Assembly (NCBI GenBank): GCA_029378245.1
Contig: JARKIF010000068.1
Span: forward strand, 62,001 to 126,000
Reading direction: 5' to 3'
Source of the DNA: Roridomyces roridus
Lineage: Eukaryota; Basidiomycota; Agaricomycetes; Agaricales; Mycenaceae
DNA length: 64,000 nucleotides
Shown: positions 63,481 to 64,000 of the stretch, piece by piece
Layout: each line of letters begins with the position of its first letter
Numbering within the stretch: the first letter of the stretch is position 1
Translations under genes and position numbers: made by a program
The notes under the pieces: generated by a model
What the model was told of the DNA's origin: nothing
Database searches by the model: none
What the model saw: the letters and a program-made list of their open reading frames with translations, nothing else

Positions 63481-64000
63481 GGGCAATGCCAATGGTATTC
63501 CGCAGTGGTACAGAGAGACTAGCAAAATGAGTGACCAGGATGGGTGTCTAAGTCCGGGCGCTGCGTGGAGTATGTATAAGCATGCGGCCGCTAAATGAAG
63601 CGAAATTTGAAACAGACACACCTGAGTGCCTGTTAGCCGACTCATTTTCTTTCTTGACCACTACCACCGCACACTCGTTCACTCGTCTACTCATTCACTA
63701 TGGCTCCCCGTCAGAGCAAACCCACCTTGCTACCCTTTGCAGATAGTGTGTATCCTTTTCCGCGAGAAGCACCGCACTCACCACTTCTCGATAGGCCCCG
63801 TGGCACCCGCCACTCTGCCGCCCGACTTGGCGCCCAAAAATAATCGCCGTAGGCCTTCCCTCTGCCCCGTTGCTCAATTTTTGATGTTCTTCAGTGCCCA
63901 GGCACAGGGGGCAAATGCCATGGCACTTTGCCTCGTGTGCCAAGGTGGCACTTGCGTGGCACTTGGCGGGTAGTTGGTCAGTAGTTGGACAGTCGGTGGG
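63481..64000. other. Flank of the Plavaka gene and window end
   Basis: A short plus frame from 63699 (MAPRQSKPTLLPFADSV, 47 codons to a TAA) has no recognisable domain. From about 63,890 the sequence repeats GGCACTT/AGTGCC-type words (AGTGCCCAGGCACAGGG, ATGGCACTTTG, GTGGCACTTGCG), resembling the subterminal zone of another hAT-type element cut off by the window edge. Confidence 0.35.

Noticed and set aside
1..64000. CRISPR arrays, operons, ribosome-binding sites, riboswitches
   Set aside because: The window is eukaryotic (spliceosomal introns throughout); no regularly spaced palindromic array was seen.

Overview
The window is nuclear DNA of a filamentous basidiomycete, most likely an Agaricomycete. 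The genes have many short GT-AG introns of about 45-70 bases, often with GTGCGT or GTACGT donors. The families also point there: glyoxal oxidase, a coiled-coil F-box family, modin-like and Egh16-like proteins, Plavaka and hAT transposons, and Ty3/Gypsy elements. The species cannot be named from the sequence alone.

Bases 1-17,200 are the gene-bearing part. In order they hold a secreted PI-PLC-X-like enzyme (-), an intron-containing tRNA-Glu(CUC) (-), an isochorismatase-type hydrolase (-), a secreted glyoxal oxidase (+), two F-box-like genes (-), a modin-like membrane protein (+), an F-box relic, an Egh16-like secreted protein (-) and a truncated F-box gene (-). Bases 17,200-23,800 hold the remains of a polyketide synthase followed by a cytochrome P450. 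Both are broken, and the P450 carries a solo LTR inside an intron. They may be what is left of a secondary-metabolite locus.

Bases 24,207-31,131 hold a 13-exon gene. It encodes a helical-bundle N-terminus of the MLKL/HeLo-like kind, a complete protein-kinase domain, and three tandem modules that resemble part of the HECT N-lobe. A 3.95-kb element with ~105-bp terminal inverted repeats and an 11-bp target duplication (Mutator-like signature) sits inside a kinase exon. Bases 31,132-42,300 are a graveyard of small elements: a repeat present twice, solo LTRs, hAT MITEs, a decayed hAT transposase and a Harbinger-type MITE.

Bases 42,294-63,480 are a Plavaka (KDZ) transposase gene split by an 18.2-kb Ty3/Gypsy retrotransposon (44,754-62,969) with two apparently identical 1,567-bp LTRs. 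On the minus strand the element carries gag, protease, RT/RNase H and integrase. Two classical -1 slippery heptamers lie directly before stop codons, and an in-frame UGA separates RNase H from integrase. Between integrase and the 3' LTR lie 7.6 kb with four intron-containing genes in the opposite orientation, three of which share a cysteine-rich zinc-cluster-like motif. The antisense, intron-bearing cargo of this young giant retroelement and the kinase/HECT-like architecture are the two observations most likely to be new.
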